From Hirudinaria manillensis (lineage: Eukaryota; Annelida; Clitellata; Hirudinida; Hirudinidae), in the NCBI GenBank assembly GCA_034509925.1, contig CM067533.1, forward strand, positions 1,071,001 through 1,135,000: a stretch of 64,000 nt of DNA, given 5' to 3'. This document shows, one piece after another, positions 29,944-42,300 of this stretch (positions are counted from its first letter, which is position 1; each line of letters opens with the position of its first letter). A program made the translations under genes and the position numbers. The notes under the pieces are model-generated. The model had not been told where the DNA came from. It searched no databases and saw only the letters and a program-made list of their open reading frames with translations.

Positions 29944-31635
29944 ACACATCCTTCCATCTCGAAAGTACTCCATGACACCAATGACGCATTAAATTTCACC
30001 TGGCTAGCATTCCTTTAAAATTCCCGCCATGACGACAGATCAACATGACGTCATGACATGGATGTCAACAACAATCGTTTCATGAAAACCGTGTCAAAGT
30101 CGTCTGCTCGACTCAAAGTCAAAGTCAAAGTCGTTGTTCTTTCTAGTCATCGTCGTTGACGTTGTTGTGTCGACGTCTCACGTCACGTACATCTATTACC
30201 GCGTCTTCCCATATCGTCTGCGCATCTTTTTTTTTGTTTTGTTTATGTTTTGTTTTAAGTAATCGCATCGATGCTTGGCGAGTGTTGCTCTCGTCACCGC
30301 TTGAGTTGTGTGTTGCTTTTTTGCTGATATAGTATTGTTGTTGTTGTTGTTGATAATGTTGTTGTTGTTATTGTTGTTGTTGATAATGTTGTTGTTGTTG
30401 TTATTGTTGTTATTGTTGTTGTTGCATCTATGCATGGCCTCATCCAAAGTTTTGTCTTCACGGCTTTTCCTTGCATTCATCGTCCGCTGTGAGAATAGAA
30501 TTTTTTTTTTTTAAATCTTTCGATCCTTCGACTTTTGAAATCGTTTTTTTTTTTTTTGTGTTTTGAGAATTGGATTGCAATGGCTGCCAAAAAGCTGCCT
30601 TTTAACATTTCAAGGGGGGAATTGTATTTATGGAACAGTTAGATTGAGTAGGTGAGAGATCGAATAACTAATGTTGGAGATGTTAATATATGTTAATATT
30701 AGTATTAGTACTAAGTATTACTAGTATTATGACCAATATTAGTGTTAGTGTTAGGGTTAGTGTTAGCATTATTAAGTGTGCCACGCGCCACATGACAAAT
30801 GTCATTGTTAGGCCAGCATTGCTTGCATCTGCCATTCTAAAAGTCATTAATGACGAGCTAAATGCTGGAATAAATTGAAATTTAGCGAATAAGATCAAAA
30901 GAAGAAAAACATTTATTCACTCGAAAGAATAGGATCTGAATTAAATGTAGGATGTGGTTAGTATGTATGTGTGTGTTAACATTAGGTTTAATATTAGTAC
31001 TAATATTGGTGTTAGTACGTTAGTATTAGTATTAGTAACTGGAGACAAAGTAGGATCTGAATTACATATAGGATGTGGTTAATATACTTGTTAACGTTAT
31101 TTTTAATATTAGTACTAATATTGCTGTTAGTATGTTAGTGTTAGTATTAGTATTAGTATTAGTGTTAGTAGGTATTGGAGACAAATATTCAAGGAGAAAA
31201 AAACCCGCCCATCACCTTCTGATATTTACGTAAAGACACATTTCGAGTATCGTCTGAACAACGATCTCTTTCGGTCTTTTCAGAGAGAAGATCACTTCAA
31301 CTTGGATGGAAATTTTTCTGAGTGAACGAATTGAATACCTATGTCTTGACTTCATTTTATGAGTTATTTTTCCTTTTTTTTTGCATTATATTTATAATTA
31401 ATTATATTTCCTGAAAATCGTTTTTGAACTTCTGAGATCCATTTTATTTTCCAGGAAATAGAATAAAAAATTAAACGAGAAAAGTATTTAGCACAGAAAA
31501 AAATGATAATATTAATAATAATAATAAAATGTATAAAGCGTTCATCTTGGTCAAAAATCTTACATTCAAAACACAGGTTGAATAACATTGGTCAATTTTG
31601 TTTGTTCGTTATCATATCAAGCGATGTCTTATGTC

Positions 31636-32322
31636 CTATCTGTAGGGTGCCATCAGCGTCGTCGTCGTCGTCATCAACAGCATTATAGAAACCACAAGTG
31701 AAATCCAAGTTGAACCAAAGCTAACGGCCGAATTGCGTCTACGGCCATAATGGGATCCGGGAAACTTTGATCCATAACCGGGGCTATTAATACCTTTATC
31801 GTGGTTGTCGTAGCCAATTCCTGGATAAACGAACTGATTTCCTTTGTTATAACTCCACGATCTTGTCGTGATAGGCTTCAGAAAATTTTCGTTGTTATAA
31901 TGATTATTGAAGCCTATTGGTGGATAATTAGGTTGATTTCCGATATTTTTAGGTCTTACTGTTACAAAAGCAGGTCGATTTGTCGCTAACGCTTGCCAAC
32001 GTTTCTGTCTCTTTATCACTTCCAGCAGACTTGGTTTTGGTCCTTTTGCTTCGTGAGATCCAGGGAGATGTAAGATTGAATTCATTCCACAACGTGGATG
32101 TCTCACATCAACAGCCACCTCTTTGGAACGTTCGACTGTCTTTGCGTAAGCTTGTTTCGACGTATTTTCTGTAAGAATTAGGAAAATAAAAATATTAAAC
32201 TTGTAATGTTATTTAATACAACATTATTTAACATAATATAACAATATTTCTAAAAAAAAAGATTATAACTCACCTGTAGCAACTAAACATAGCAACAGAA
32301 GCAAAATGGCGAACACGCCCAT
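31636..32322 (-). CDS. Small secreted or GPI-anchored protein, cluster member A
   Basis: Two exons on the minus strand: 32322-32274 encodes a signal peptide (MGVFAILLLLLCLVAT) and ends in phase 1 before GTGAG. Exon 2, 32168-31636, starts after CTTACAG and runs to the stop, giving about 193 residues. After the junction comes ENTSKQAYAKTV, which resembles ETANQAYGIKI in members B and C. The middle is Asn/Gly/Tyr-rich (PNYPPIGFNNHYN, YPGIGYDNHDKG). The C-terminus has a hydrophobic stretch (WISLVVSIMLLM) followed by TTTTTLMAPYR, a less typical GPI signal than in the other members. Family unknown. Compared with its neighbours exon 1 is 49 rather than 43 nt. Confidence 0.6.
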
Positions 32323-32849
32323 GGTAGAGAAAATGTTCAATACTCAAAAGCTACGAAACATTCCGTAAGCAATTGAATTTTATCGAGTACTTAAATAGAG
32401 CTATACTTGATGAGACTTACCAAAGGAATTTTGTTTACGACAAGAAATATGTAATAGACAGATTTGCAGCCAGTACACAGTCACAGCTCTGTTTTCAAGT
32501 ACAGTGCTAGTACCACCACCACCATCATCATCATCACAATCATTGTTGCAAACAAACGAAAATACAATTAAGTCCAATCACAATTCAACTATTCCCCCAA
32601 AATATAGTGTTAGTATTTAGGATCCAGTACAACAAGTCTGGTATTTTAATAGCAGAGTCCCTAAGTATATCATGTAGAATAAAGATTATCCAACAACTCT
32701 ATATTTACCTAGTTAGTGGGATTCTAGATTTTTTCTCTCTTAACTTTAACACGAAAAACCAAAACCAATGGTTTTTGATTGCAAGTATGGCACCATTTTA
32801 CACTGCCAAGTTTTTAGTACAACGCTTGTTTGTACTTTTATGAAGGACC

Positions 32850-34905
32850 GGTCTTTGGAATTTTTAGAATATTAAGTATAAAATAAAAAAAACAAAGTGT
32901 TTCCATATTTGGGACATTTTCTAGAAAATTAAAGCGAATTATTTAACTATTTATTTAAAAAAAAGAAGATGTTTGAGCGTTTGGCTGACCTTTTTTTAGT
33001 ATCAAGTACTAGTAAAGTGGCCTGAGTAAAGTGCTCCCCTTCCCCACCAAAATCGAATTATTGAATTTGATGAATTTTATTGAACTCGAAGGGAAGCATC
33101 GGTAGGTGTCGCCATCAACATTAAAACAATTTTATTTATTCTGTCGTCACGAAATGAAATCAATCGAAAATAGGTCTTAAAGTTCTATTTAATGATCTTA
33201 AATGGACGATCTTGCAACTGGAAACAGAAGAAAAGGTTAGATTTAAAGAGATTGGAAGCTTTGGCTTAAAATTGAAATATGAATTTATCTAAAATCATGA
33301 GGCAGTTTGTCATGGACAAGGCGATTACATTCTAACAAACAAAGCCTGGGCACTATTTAAGTACTGTTATCAAAACCAAAGTGAATGAAGTAATGCATTG
33401 AAAACATGTGATGCTATTATTAAGTAGCAAAATGGTCAACAACAACCACAGCAAAAAATCGTCAACATGTCCCGAATTACTGGTTATTAATTGTTAAAAG
33501 AATTTTTAATCGTATCTTCATTTTTATCTATTTATTTTTTTATTTATTTATTATTTATTTTTGTATACACGCATTTCATTGCTTTTATAATTTAAAACGA
33601 TGCCATCACTGATACGACAGCAGCCAAGAACATGATGTTTGAGGGATTGATGCTGCCAGGTGAACTTGACTTTGTTGTTGACTGAGTTGTTGCTTCTGGC
33701 ACCGGATTCGTCTGATTCGGCAGATTCTGCAGATCCTTGAAATTCGGCAGATTCTGCAGATCCTTGATATTCGGCAGATTCTGCAGATCCTTGAAATTCA
33801 GCAGATTCTGCAGATCCTTGAAATTCGACAGATTCTGCAGATCCTGGAAATTCAGCAGACTCGGCAGCGTATCGTGACGCTTCAGGCGTTTTAGCAGAAT
33901 TCCCATAGATTCTGGACCTGTCGCTGCCTGATATTCTCCGACGAACTGCTTTTCCAGATCCTTTACTCCATCGGTGGAATTTACCTTGACATCTTTCAAC
34001 GGGGTCGACTCATTAATCTTTATGCCGTAGGCTTGATTCGCAGTCTCTGAATTGAAATTTTAGGATTTTTTGAAAAAATAAAGAGAAATCTAGGAGTTTT
34101 ATAAATTAATATAATAATATATCGTATAATAAGGGTAATAATTGTTTAATAAAATCATCATGCCTCACCAAAAGCGAACACGCAGAAAAGTAAGATGATG
34201 AACTTGTCCATGATGCTGCAAAGATGTTGTTTTTTGTCTGAAATTTCAATATGAAACGATTCCAATAACATTATAATAATGCAAATTAAACGTCCAAAAT
34301 AACTTTGATTTTAGATTTTATAGAAACAAATAACACAAGTGAAATTAACTTCAGTTAAAATGCAAATCAATTTAGCTTTTGTAAGATTATTATTTATTAT
34401 TATTTATGCGCAAAAAAAAAACTGAAATCCTTGCTCCCTGAAATTGTAATCGTAATGTTCTAACTTACTTCCTACCTCCTTGAGATTAACTTAAGCTCTT
34501 TTGAAAAGCAAAATTTTACATAAAATCGAAGAATCGTAGGCCTTTAATAGTTGTAAACGGATCAATATTCCTCAGAAGCAAAAGTATCAAGTACTCTCAT
34601 CTTGGTCTGCTCTTAAGAATACTCCACTCTTGTAAGAGTCTTAGTCTTAGTCATTAAGATAGAAATAGGAAATAAAATCTTTTTAATGGCTTGAATTTTC
34701 AATCTGAAGAGACTTTGCTACTTGCTTAGATTAAAGAGATTTGTCTGCAAATTGGAAAATAGTAATGATGTCGATCCAAATAATTTCGAATTAGCTTCCT
34801 AGGCGTTGAGTGTTGAGTGAATAACTGTAGGTTGCCGATTGAACTAACTGAAGAATGAAAATCAAGTTTTAAGATTTTTTTTAGATTTTAAATTGGGCCT
34901 ATTTT
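32850..34905. repeat. Segmental tandem duplication, copy 1
   Basis: About 2 kb that matches 35140-37060 at high identity, covering gene B, its intron, 5' flank and downstream sequence. Both copies end at TTAAATTGGGCC- or TTAGATTGGGCC-type sequence. The main differences lie in the coding stalk and in poly-A/T length. Confidence 0.9.
33592..34211 (-). CDS. Small secreted GPI-anchor-type protein with 9-residue repeats, member B
   Basis: Exon 1, 34211-34169, is 43 nt: signal peptide MDKFIILLFCVFAF plus one base (phase 1, donor GTGAGG). Exon 2, 34046-33592, begins after TTCAG and runs to the stop. After a conserved start (ETANQAYGIKINES, then LKDVKVNST) and a charged segment (ILLKRLKRHD) there are five to six tandem 9-residue units of the LPNFKDLQN type. 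A Thr/Ser-rich linker (TTQSTTKSSSPGS) leads to a C-terminal hydrophobic tail (NIMFLAAVVSVMASF) with no cytoplasmic residues, which fits GPI attachment. It is the tandem paralogue of member C. Function unknown; a cell-surface or secreted structural role is inferred from layout only. Confidence 0.75.
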
Positions 34906-35180
34906 TTTGTAATCTGTGGTTTCGGTTGGTTGGGTTGTCTTGACCGGTTCTGTGATTTTATCCTGCTCTGTTATTTTGTCTGGTCGAGCTGTTTTCACTG
35001 TGTATGTTACTTTATCCTGCTCTAGTATTTTGGCCGGTGGAATTGTTTTGACCGGATCTGTTATTTCTTCCTGCTCTGTTATTTTGTCTGGCTGAGATGC
35101 TTTGACTGGGTCTGTTACTTCTTCTTGCTCTGTTATTTTTAGAACATTAAGTGTAAAATTAAAAAAAAAACCAATTGTTT
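34888..35180 (-). pseudogene. Orphan exon-like frame with four 18-residue repeats
   Basis: On the minus strand an open frame ends at TAA 34890-34888 and contains four tandem 18-residue units of the type KITEQEEITDPVKTIPPA (54 nt each), then PTETTDYKKIGPI. It has no start codon or signal exon of its own. It lies exactly between the two duplicated gene units and ends at their shared breakpoint sequence. It resembles the stalk regions of its neighbours in style (Thr/Pro/charged) and is probably the leftover exon 2 of a third gene, or part of a longer ancestral one. Confidence 0.5.
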
Positions 35181-37060
35181 CTGTATTTAGGACATTTTCT
35201 AAAAAATTAAAGCAAATTATTTAACTATTTATGAGAATAAATAGATGTTTGAGAGTTTAGCCGACCTTTTTTAGTGTCAAGTACGAGTAAAGTGGCCTGA
35301 AAACAACAAAAAAAAACACACCTACAGTCGAATTTTTGAATTTGCTGAATTTAATTGAACTCGAAGGGAAGCATCGGTAGGTGTCGCCATCAACATTAAA
35401 ACAATTTTATTTATTCTGTCGTCACGAAATGAAATCTATCGAAAATAGGTCTTAAAGTTCTATTTAATGATCTTAAATGGACGATCTTGCAACTGGAAAC
35501 AGAAGAAAAGGTTAGATTTAAAGAGATTGGAAGCTTTGGCTTAAAATTGAAATATGAATTTATCTAAAATCATGAGGCAGTTTGTCTTGGACAAGGCGAT
35601 CACATTCTAACGAACAAAGTCTGGCACTATTTAAGTACTGTTATCAAAACCAAAATGACTGAAGTAATTCATTGGAAACATGTGATGCTATTATTAAATA
35701 GCAAAATGGTCAACAACAACCACAGCAAAAAATCGTCAACATGTCCCGAATTACTGGTTATTAATTGTTAAAAGAATTTTTAATCGTATCTTAATTTTTA
35801 TTTATTTATTTTTTTATTTATTTATTATTTATTTTTGTATACATGCATTTCATTGCTTTTATAATTTAAAACGATGCCATCATTGATACGACAGCAGCCA
35901 AGAACATGATGTTTGAGGGATTGATGCTGTCAGGTGAACTTGACTTTTTGCCTTTTGTTGTTGTCTTTGGTGTTGTTGTTGTTGTTGTTGTTGTCGTCGT
36001 CGTCGTCGTCCTTGCATCTTGACGCTTCAGGCGTTTTAGCAGAATTCCCACACTTTCTGGACCTGTTGCTGCCTGAGTTTCTCCGACGAACTGCTTTTCC
36101 AGATCCCTTATTCCAGCGGTGGAATTTACCTTGACATCTTTCAACGGGGTCGACTCATTAATCTTTATGCCGTAGGCTTGATTCGCGGTCTCTGAATTGA
36201 AATTTTATGATTTTTTAAAAAATAAAATTAAAGAGAAATCTAGGAGTTTTATAAATTAATATAATAATGTATCGTATAATAAGGGTAATAATTGTTTAAT
36301 CAAATCATCATGCCTCACCAAAAGCGAACACGCAGAAAAGTAAGATGATGAATCTGTCCATGATGCTGCAAAGATGTTGTTTTTTGTCTGAAATTTCAAT
36401 ATGAAACGATTCCAATAACATTATAATAATGCAAATTAAACGTCCAAAATAACTTTGATTTTAGATTTTATAGAAACAAATAACACAAGTGAAATTAAAT
36501 TCAGTTAAAATGCAAATCAATTTAGCTTTTTATTGTTATTTTGTATTATTAATGCTCAAAAAAAATCTAAAACCTGAAATCTTTGCTCCCTAATAATTGT
36601 AATCGTAATGTTCTAACTCACTTCCTACCTCCTTGAGATTAACTTTTGAAAAGCTAAATTTTTACATAAAATCGAAGAATTGTAGGCCTTAAATAGTTGT
36701 AAACGGATCAATATTTCTCAGAAGCAAAAGTATCAATTACTCTCATCTTGGCTCGTAGTCTGCTCTTAAGAATACTCCACTCTTGTAAGAGTCTTAGTCA
36801 TTAAGATAGAAATAGGAAATAAAATTTTTTTAATGGCTTGAATTTTCAATCTGAAGAGACTTTTCTATTTGCTTAGATTAAAGATATTTGTCAAAAAATT
36901 GGAATAACATTTTAGTAATGATGACGATCCAAATAATTGTGAATCAACAATGTTGAGTGACTAAATGTAGGTTGCCGATTGAACTGACTGAAGAATGCAA
37001 ATCAAGTTTTAAGTTTTTTTTTAAAGATTTTTTTTTTTAAGATTTTAGATTGGGCCTATT
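35140..37060. repeat. Segmental tandem duplication, copy 2
   Basis: Second copy of the unit at 32850-34905, carrying gene C. Confidence 0.9.
35866..36361 (-). CDS. Small secreted GPI-anchor-type protein with poly-Thr stalk, member C
   Basis: Exon 1, 36361-36319 (43 nt), encodes MDRFIILLFCVFAF with donor GTGAGG in phase 1. Exon 2, 36191-35866, gives ETANQAYGIKINES, then the same charged segment as member B, but the 9-residue repeats are replaced by a run of 13 Thr and TPKTTTKGKK. The C-terminal tail NIMFLAAVVSMMASF differs from member B at one residue. Signal peptide and tail are near-identical to B while the stalk has been swapped completely. No enzyme motif is seen. Confidence 0.75.
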
Positions 37061-37337
37061 TATTTATTTTTTTAAATCTTCGTTTAATTCCAAAAGCAAT
37101 TCTCGTAAATTTTACATTATTTTATGTTACTGTATTTCTGCAATACTTCGATCGGGTTTATTGATTGGTTAATTGTTGGAGTCAAGACAATATTTTATTA
37201 TTAAGGCACTATGAAGTCTGTAGGCCTTCAAATAACTAATTTAAAATAATTCATTATTGATATTGAGCCATCTTTTCGATAAACCCTGCACATAATATTA
37301 ATGTAATAATATCACTTATTAATTACTTGTTGATTAA

Positions 37338-38083
37338 TAATACTATTATTATTATTTATTATTTGTTTATTCATAATCACGGCTTCCGCCGGAGAACAGT
37401 GACCCCAGATCCCAACAAGGGATCACAGGTAGTCACAACATAATAAGCATAAATAAGAATAGTCATATACAAACGGAAATAACAAATAAAAACCCAAAAC
37501 TTAAACAAAGGATAATTAAATTGTACACGCAGTTATATACAATATCAAAATCATTGTCAGTTTAAGATTCTTCTTAAGATATGTGTGTCCCACACAAAGC
37601 GCTTTTCTGCGCCTCAAGAGGAGATGGATTTCCAGGGATGAGATAAAGGTAATCTTTAAATTTCTTTGATGGTATTCCTAACGCATCACTGTTATTACCT
37701 GATATTTCATCCCCCACATTCTCTGAATTTCAATTTGTGGATCTTTATACTTCGTTGATTTTTCCGTCTCCTTCCGAGTCACATTCACATCATCCGGGAC
37801 AGCAACATCAATTATTAGACAATTTCTTTTGTTCTTGTCATGATAGATGAGATCTAGCCTGTTTGCAGGCACTGTTCGGTCAATTGTTATTGGATAATCC
37901 CACATCAACACTCCATGGTCAAAATTTGTAATCCCAGTCGGTGCATTTCGCACAATTTGTAGGTCAGTGGGATTCCGCATTTCTTGTGAACTTTTCTCCA
38001 GTGAACATATCTAGCAATTCTGTTGTGCCTCTCTAGGTATTCTGTGGCAGCCAACAAGCTTGTTATTATTATCATTATTGTTC

Positions 38084-38126
<43 letters not shown>

Positions 38127-38165
38127 TATTATTATTATTACTCTAATATTACTTAATCTATTGAC
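37338..38165 (-). mobile_element. 3' remnant of a non-LTR retrotransposon
   Basis: On the minus strand two frames carry C-terminal LINE protein motifs: LLAATEYLERHNRIARYVHW (38055-37990) and, in another frame, VPANRLDLIYHDKNKRNCL and IQRMWGMKYQVI (37980-37678). They resemble the 'NRPDIV..DK..K.CLLIDVAVP' C-terminal region found in R2/NeSL-like or related LINEs. A 3' UTR follows, with GGGATCTGGGGTCACTG, an AATAAA, and an AAT-repeat tail near 37338. The break between frames and loss of the reverse transcriptase core make it a dead 5'-truncated copy. An (ATT)n tract at 38065-38145 marks the 5' side. Confidence 0.65.
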
Positions 38166-39325
38166 GGAATGCAACTCTCTTATAAACTCTCGAATTAGTG
38201 GAATTAGTTTTTATCTAAGTGCCTTTTTTACTCTTTATTCGCGCCCTATTCCTGCTTCCCTCAAAACGTACATCTTCCTTGGAGTGGCGGATGAACATGA
38301 ATCAGTTAACCTCAACGTGTCAAATAATTAGGCGAATTAATTGAATTATTTGGCTTAAATCATACTTAAGTATATATATATTTAACCGGCTGTTTATTTA
38401 ATAAAAGAGTTTCGTGATAATCTGATTGTTGCACCAGGGAGGTGTTGAGGAAGGATGGCTTGGTAGCGCTTAGGAATGACTTGATCAAAGATTGTCAGAA
38501 AAAAGATATTTTATAAGTATTAAAAATCAGTTGAAAATAAACACAGTTCAAATAACGTTTCAATCTTACTAAAGTCGCCATTAAATTGGAGTAAGGTTTA
38601 TTAAATGTTTTTTGTTAAAAAGCAAAGCAGATTTTCTTGTTAATTTCTTGTTAATTAATAAGAAATGCTATTATCAATGCCAGTAATAAAGTTTTAGAGA
38701 AGGTGCCTCTGACAGATGAGGAAGTAGTTGTGGACTCTGGCTTTCGTCCTGTAGTTACTATGGTTGTTTCTAGAGTAGCTTGAGTTGAGTTGCTTGGATG
38801 GGTTGACTTGGGTGGTTCAGTTGGCTGGGTTGGCTTGGTTGGTTGGGTTGGTTGGGTTGTCTGGGTTGGCTTGGTTGGTTGGGTTGGTTGGGTTGTTTGG
38901 TTTGGTTTGGTTGGTTGGGTTGTCTGGGTTGGCTTGGTTGGTTGGGTTGGCTTGGTTGGTTGGGTTGTCTGGGTTGGCTTGGTCGGTTGGGTTGGCTTTG
39001 TTGGTTGGGTTGTCTGGGTTGGCTTGGTTGGTTGGGTTGTCTGGGTTGGCTTGGTTGTTTGGGTTGGCTGGGTTGTTTCAGTTGGCTGGGTTGGCTTGGT
39101 TGGTTCAGTTGGGTGCGTTGGCTTGGTTGGTTCAACCTCACCCTTTTTCATTACATTCGATTCGCAGCAGGTTACTGTTGTTTGAATTTTGAAATATTTA
39201 ATAATAGAATTTTATTCTTTTAAATATTTAATAATGTAACCAACAATAAAGACACAAAAAAATTCAGCAAATAACAAATGTTCTTACTGAAGACAGCCAA
39301 GACCAAAATCAAAGTGAGTTTATTC

Positions 39326-42300
39326 CTTCATTAACACAAAAAACTGAAAAGAGCAGCAGAAAACATAAAACTCAAAGGGCCAGCCTTAAGGAAGCACACG
39401 CTTCCGCTAGTAGACTGACCCATGAAACACAATAAGCACAAAAAAATTAGGAATGATGGTATATAGTTGATCCGACAGATTATAGTTAGTTTAATCCGAT
39501 AGAGTTAATGATGAAATGTTTTAATGCTCTCTTATAACCATAAAGATTAGAAATGTTGGTAATATTAATAGGAACAGCAGAGTAAATTTTTGGTCCCATA
39601 CAGACAATAGAACGAGAGCCAGTGACAGATTTAGCAAAAGTCGGTCTATAATTATTAGACGTTCGAACAGAGTATTTGTGCAAGGAGGATATTTTTGAAA
39701 ACAAACTATCGAAAAGACGAGGCAGCATGTGATGATCTACTTTATACATGAGAATGGCCAAATGGAAATTATTAATTTGATGAATTTTAAGTATGTTTAA
39801 ATTTGTAAATGCATAATCGGTATGAGAATTATATGGCAAACAAAGGGCAACACGTAAGAATTTTTTCTGAAGATTAAGTAAAGGTTTTAAGCAAGTTGAG
39901 TAGTTACAAGCCCAAATTAAATTACAATAGTTTAAATATGGATAGATAAATGAATAATACAATGTAATTACTGTTTTTGTATTTATATAACGACGTATGC
40001 GATAAATTAAGCCAATATTTTTGGAGATCTTTGCTGCTATGTACTGAATATGTTGTTTGAATGACAGATGCTGGTCTATAATGACGCCAAGGAATCTACA
40101 AGATTCAACCCTAGATATAGAAGAATTACTAATATAAATGGTATGATCGTCCAAGACGAATTTTTTCCTTGCTTTATGAAAAAACATGTATACTGTTTTT
40201 TTAGTGTTGAGAGACAGCAGGTTTGCCCTAAACCATTCTGCCAACTTCTCAAGTTCAGTATTCATGGTAGAGTAGAGTTCAGTAATATTATTTCCAGACA
40301 GAAAAACAGTTGTGTCGTCTGCGAACAGTAAGCACTCAAGACGATCCGAGGAGTTACACAAGTCATTGATGTAAATCAGAAACAATAGTGGCCCCAAGAC
40401 TGAACCCTGTGGAACACCCAGGTTAACAGCACCCAACGACGATGTTTGATTTGCAAATGAGACCATCTGACTCCGGTTTTTTAAATAACTTTCAAACCAA
40501 GAAAAACATCTTCCTCGGATACCATAATGATGAAGTTTTTCCAGGAGAATGTCATGATTGACTGTATCAAAGGCCTTGGCAAGATCCAGAAACACTCCAA
40601 TGGTAGATTGACCTTGGTCCAATCTGTGAGAGATTTTCGTTTGGAGAAGTGCGATTGGCATGTATGTTGAATGGTTTTGTCGAAATCCGAATTGATTATT
40701 TTTTATAATGGAATGTTTTTCAAGGAAAGAAATTGTTCTATTATATATTGCTTTCTCAAAATATTTGGAGAAGTACGGAAGAATAGATATGGGCCGATAA
40801 TTAGCGATGTTTTCCTTGGAGTCTGATTTATACAGTGGGATAACTTTGGCAATTTTTAAGTCATCGGGGAAGATACCGGAGCGGAACGAGCAGTTGATAA
40901 GTGCCGCGATGATCTGGGCAATCCCAGGTATTGACAGTCTCGCAAGGGCTGGATCAATCTGATCATATCCGGAGCTGTGGGATTGCTTAAGAGTTCTTGA
41001 TATTTGAATAATTTCTTCAGGAGTAACGTCGTTTAGGTACATAGATTGAGAAACAGGATTTCCGAGATACTGCTTGTAAAAAGTACTGCCTGGTGTTATT
41101 TTTTGGGCAAGTTTTGTACCAATTGAAGCAAAGTATTCATTGAACGACTTAGCAATTTCGCTTGGTGTGGTTAGTGGCTGACCGTCACAATCGTAAAAAG
41201 CACATGGAGGGGGTTGATACCTTTCTCGACCTAATAGCAGCTTTAACAAGTCCCACGTTTTTCTGATGTTGTTTGAGTATTCAGTGAATTTTTCTGAGTA
41301 GTAACGTTTGATGGTTTCATCTTTGACGCTTTTGAATCTATTCCTGTATCCAATGAATTTTGATTTATTTTCAGTTGAGGGATCTTTCAAAAACTTTTTA
41401 TAGAGATTGTTTTTTTTTTTGCATGATTTTAGGAGTCCCGGAGTCATCCAGGGTTTTTTGAAACGATAACATTTTGTGCGATGAGGAACAATATGAAAAC
41501 ATTTGTTGTATACTTCATAGTACACATTAATAAAGGATTGGTATGCTTTAGAAATCTCCAGAGTCTTGCAATAACGCAAAATTTCAGACCAATCCATTCC
41601 CTCAATTTCTTCAGTAAATCTAACAATGCTTTCCACCGTATGCACTCTAATAGGTGAAGAAATTGGTCTGTGGTAATTGAGAACACTAGCACTGAAGGAG
41701 AAGTAGATTGGAAGATGATCCGAAATGTCGTCTACTATAATTTTTGAAAAACTGTTTCTGTCGAATACATTCGTGAAGATGTTATCGATAACGGTCGCGC
41801 TCTTTGATGTTATTCTTGTTGGTTGATCAATTTTGGGGTGTAGGCAATGACTTGATAATGTCGTTAAAAACTCCTGTACAGGGGTGGAATCACTTGTTAC
41901 GTCCAAATTGAAATCACCCAACAACACACAATCTCCATTTTTTTTAATCTGGTCAAGCATGACTTTGAGCTCCTCACTAAAAAGTTGTAAGTTGCTTTTA
42001 GGAGGTCGGTATATGACACCAAGTGTAACCGTGGTGTTGAGTAACTTTAAATTCACGAACATGCTTTCAAAGGTCGCAGCAGCAGAATGACGTTTTATTA
42101 AGGAAAACACAATATCCTGATGAATAAAAAGTCCAACTCCTCCACCCCTCTTTTCAGATCGACTTGTTGCAATAAACGAGTAGCCAGGAATACAAATGGA
42201 ATCACAATTACTATCATTCAACCAGGTTTCAGTCACTGCAATTATTTTGGCTTTTATCCCATTATTCAGTATATTGATGTCGTTTATTTTGTTTGGTAAA

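Larger units (their letters stand above)
28130..31635. other. Gene-free, repeat-dense intergenic region
   Basis: It holds a 150-bp tandem array (28640-29120), TTGA/AATTG repeats (29520-29700), (TCCA)n (29877-29943), (GTT)n (30330-30425), and a diverged ~120-bp duplication containing GTAGGATCTGAATTA near 30926 and 31049, set among TTAGTA/TTAGTG hexamer repeats (30690-31175). I see no convincing coding exon. Confidence 0.6.

Noticed and set aside
29877-30425. Regularly spaced repeats considered as a CRISPR-like array.
   Set aside because: They are simple tetra- and trinucleotide satellites without unique spacers, in a eukaryotic genome.
38785-39223. Plus-strand frames rich in Gly/Leu/Trp.
   Set aside because: They are the antisense reading of the PTKPTQ repeats of member D, whose signal exon, phase and tail support the minus strand.
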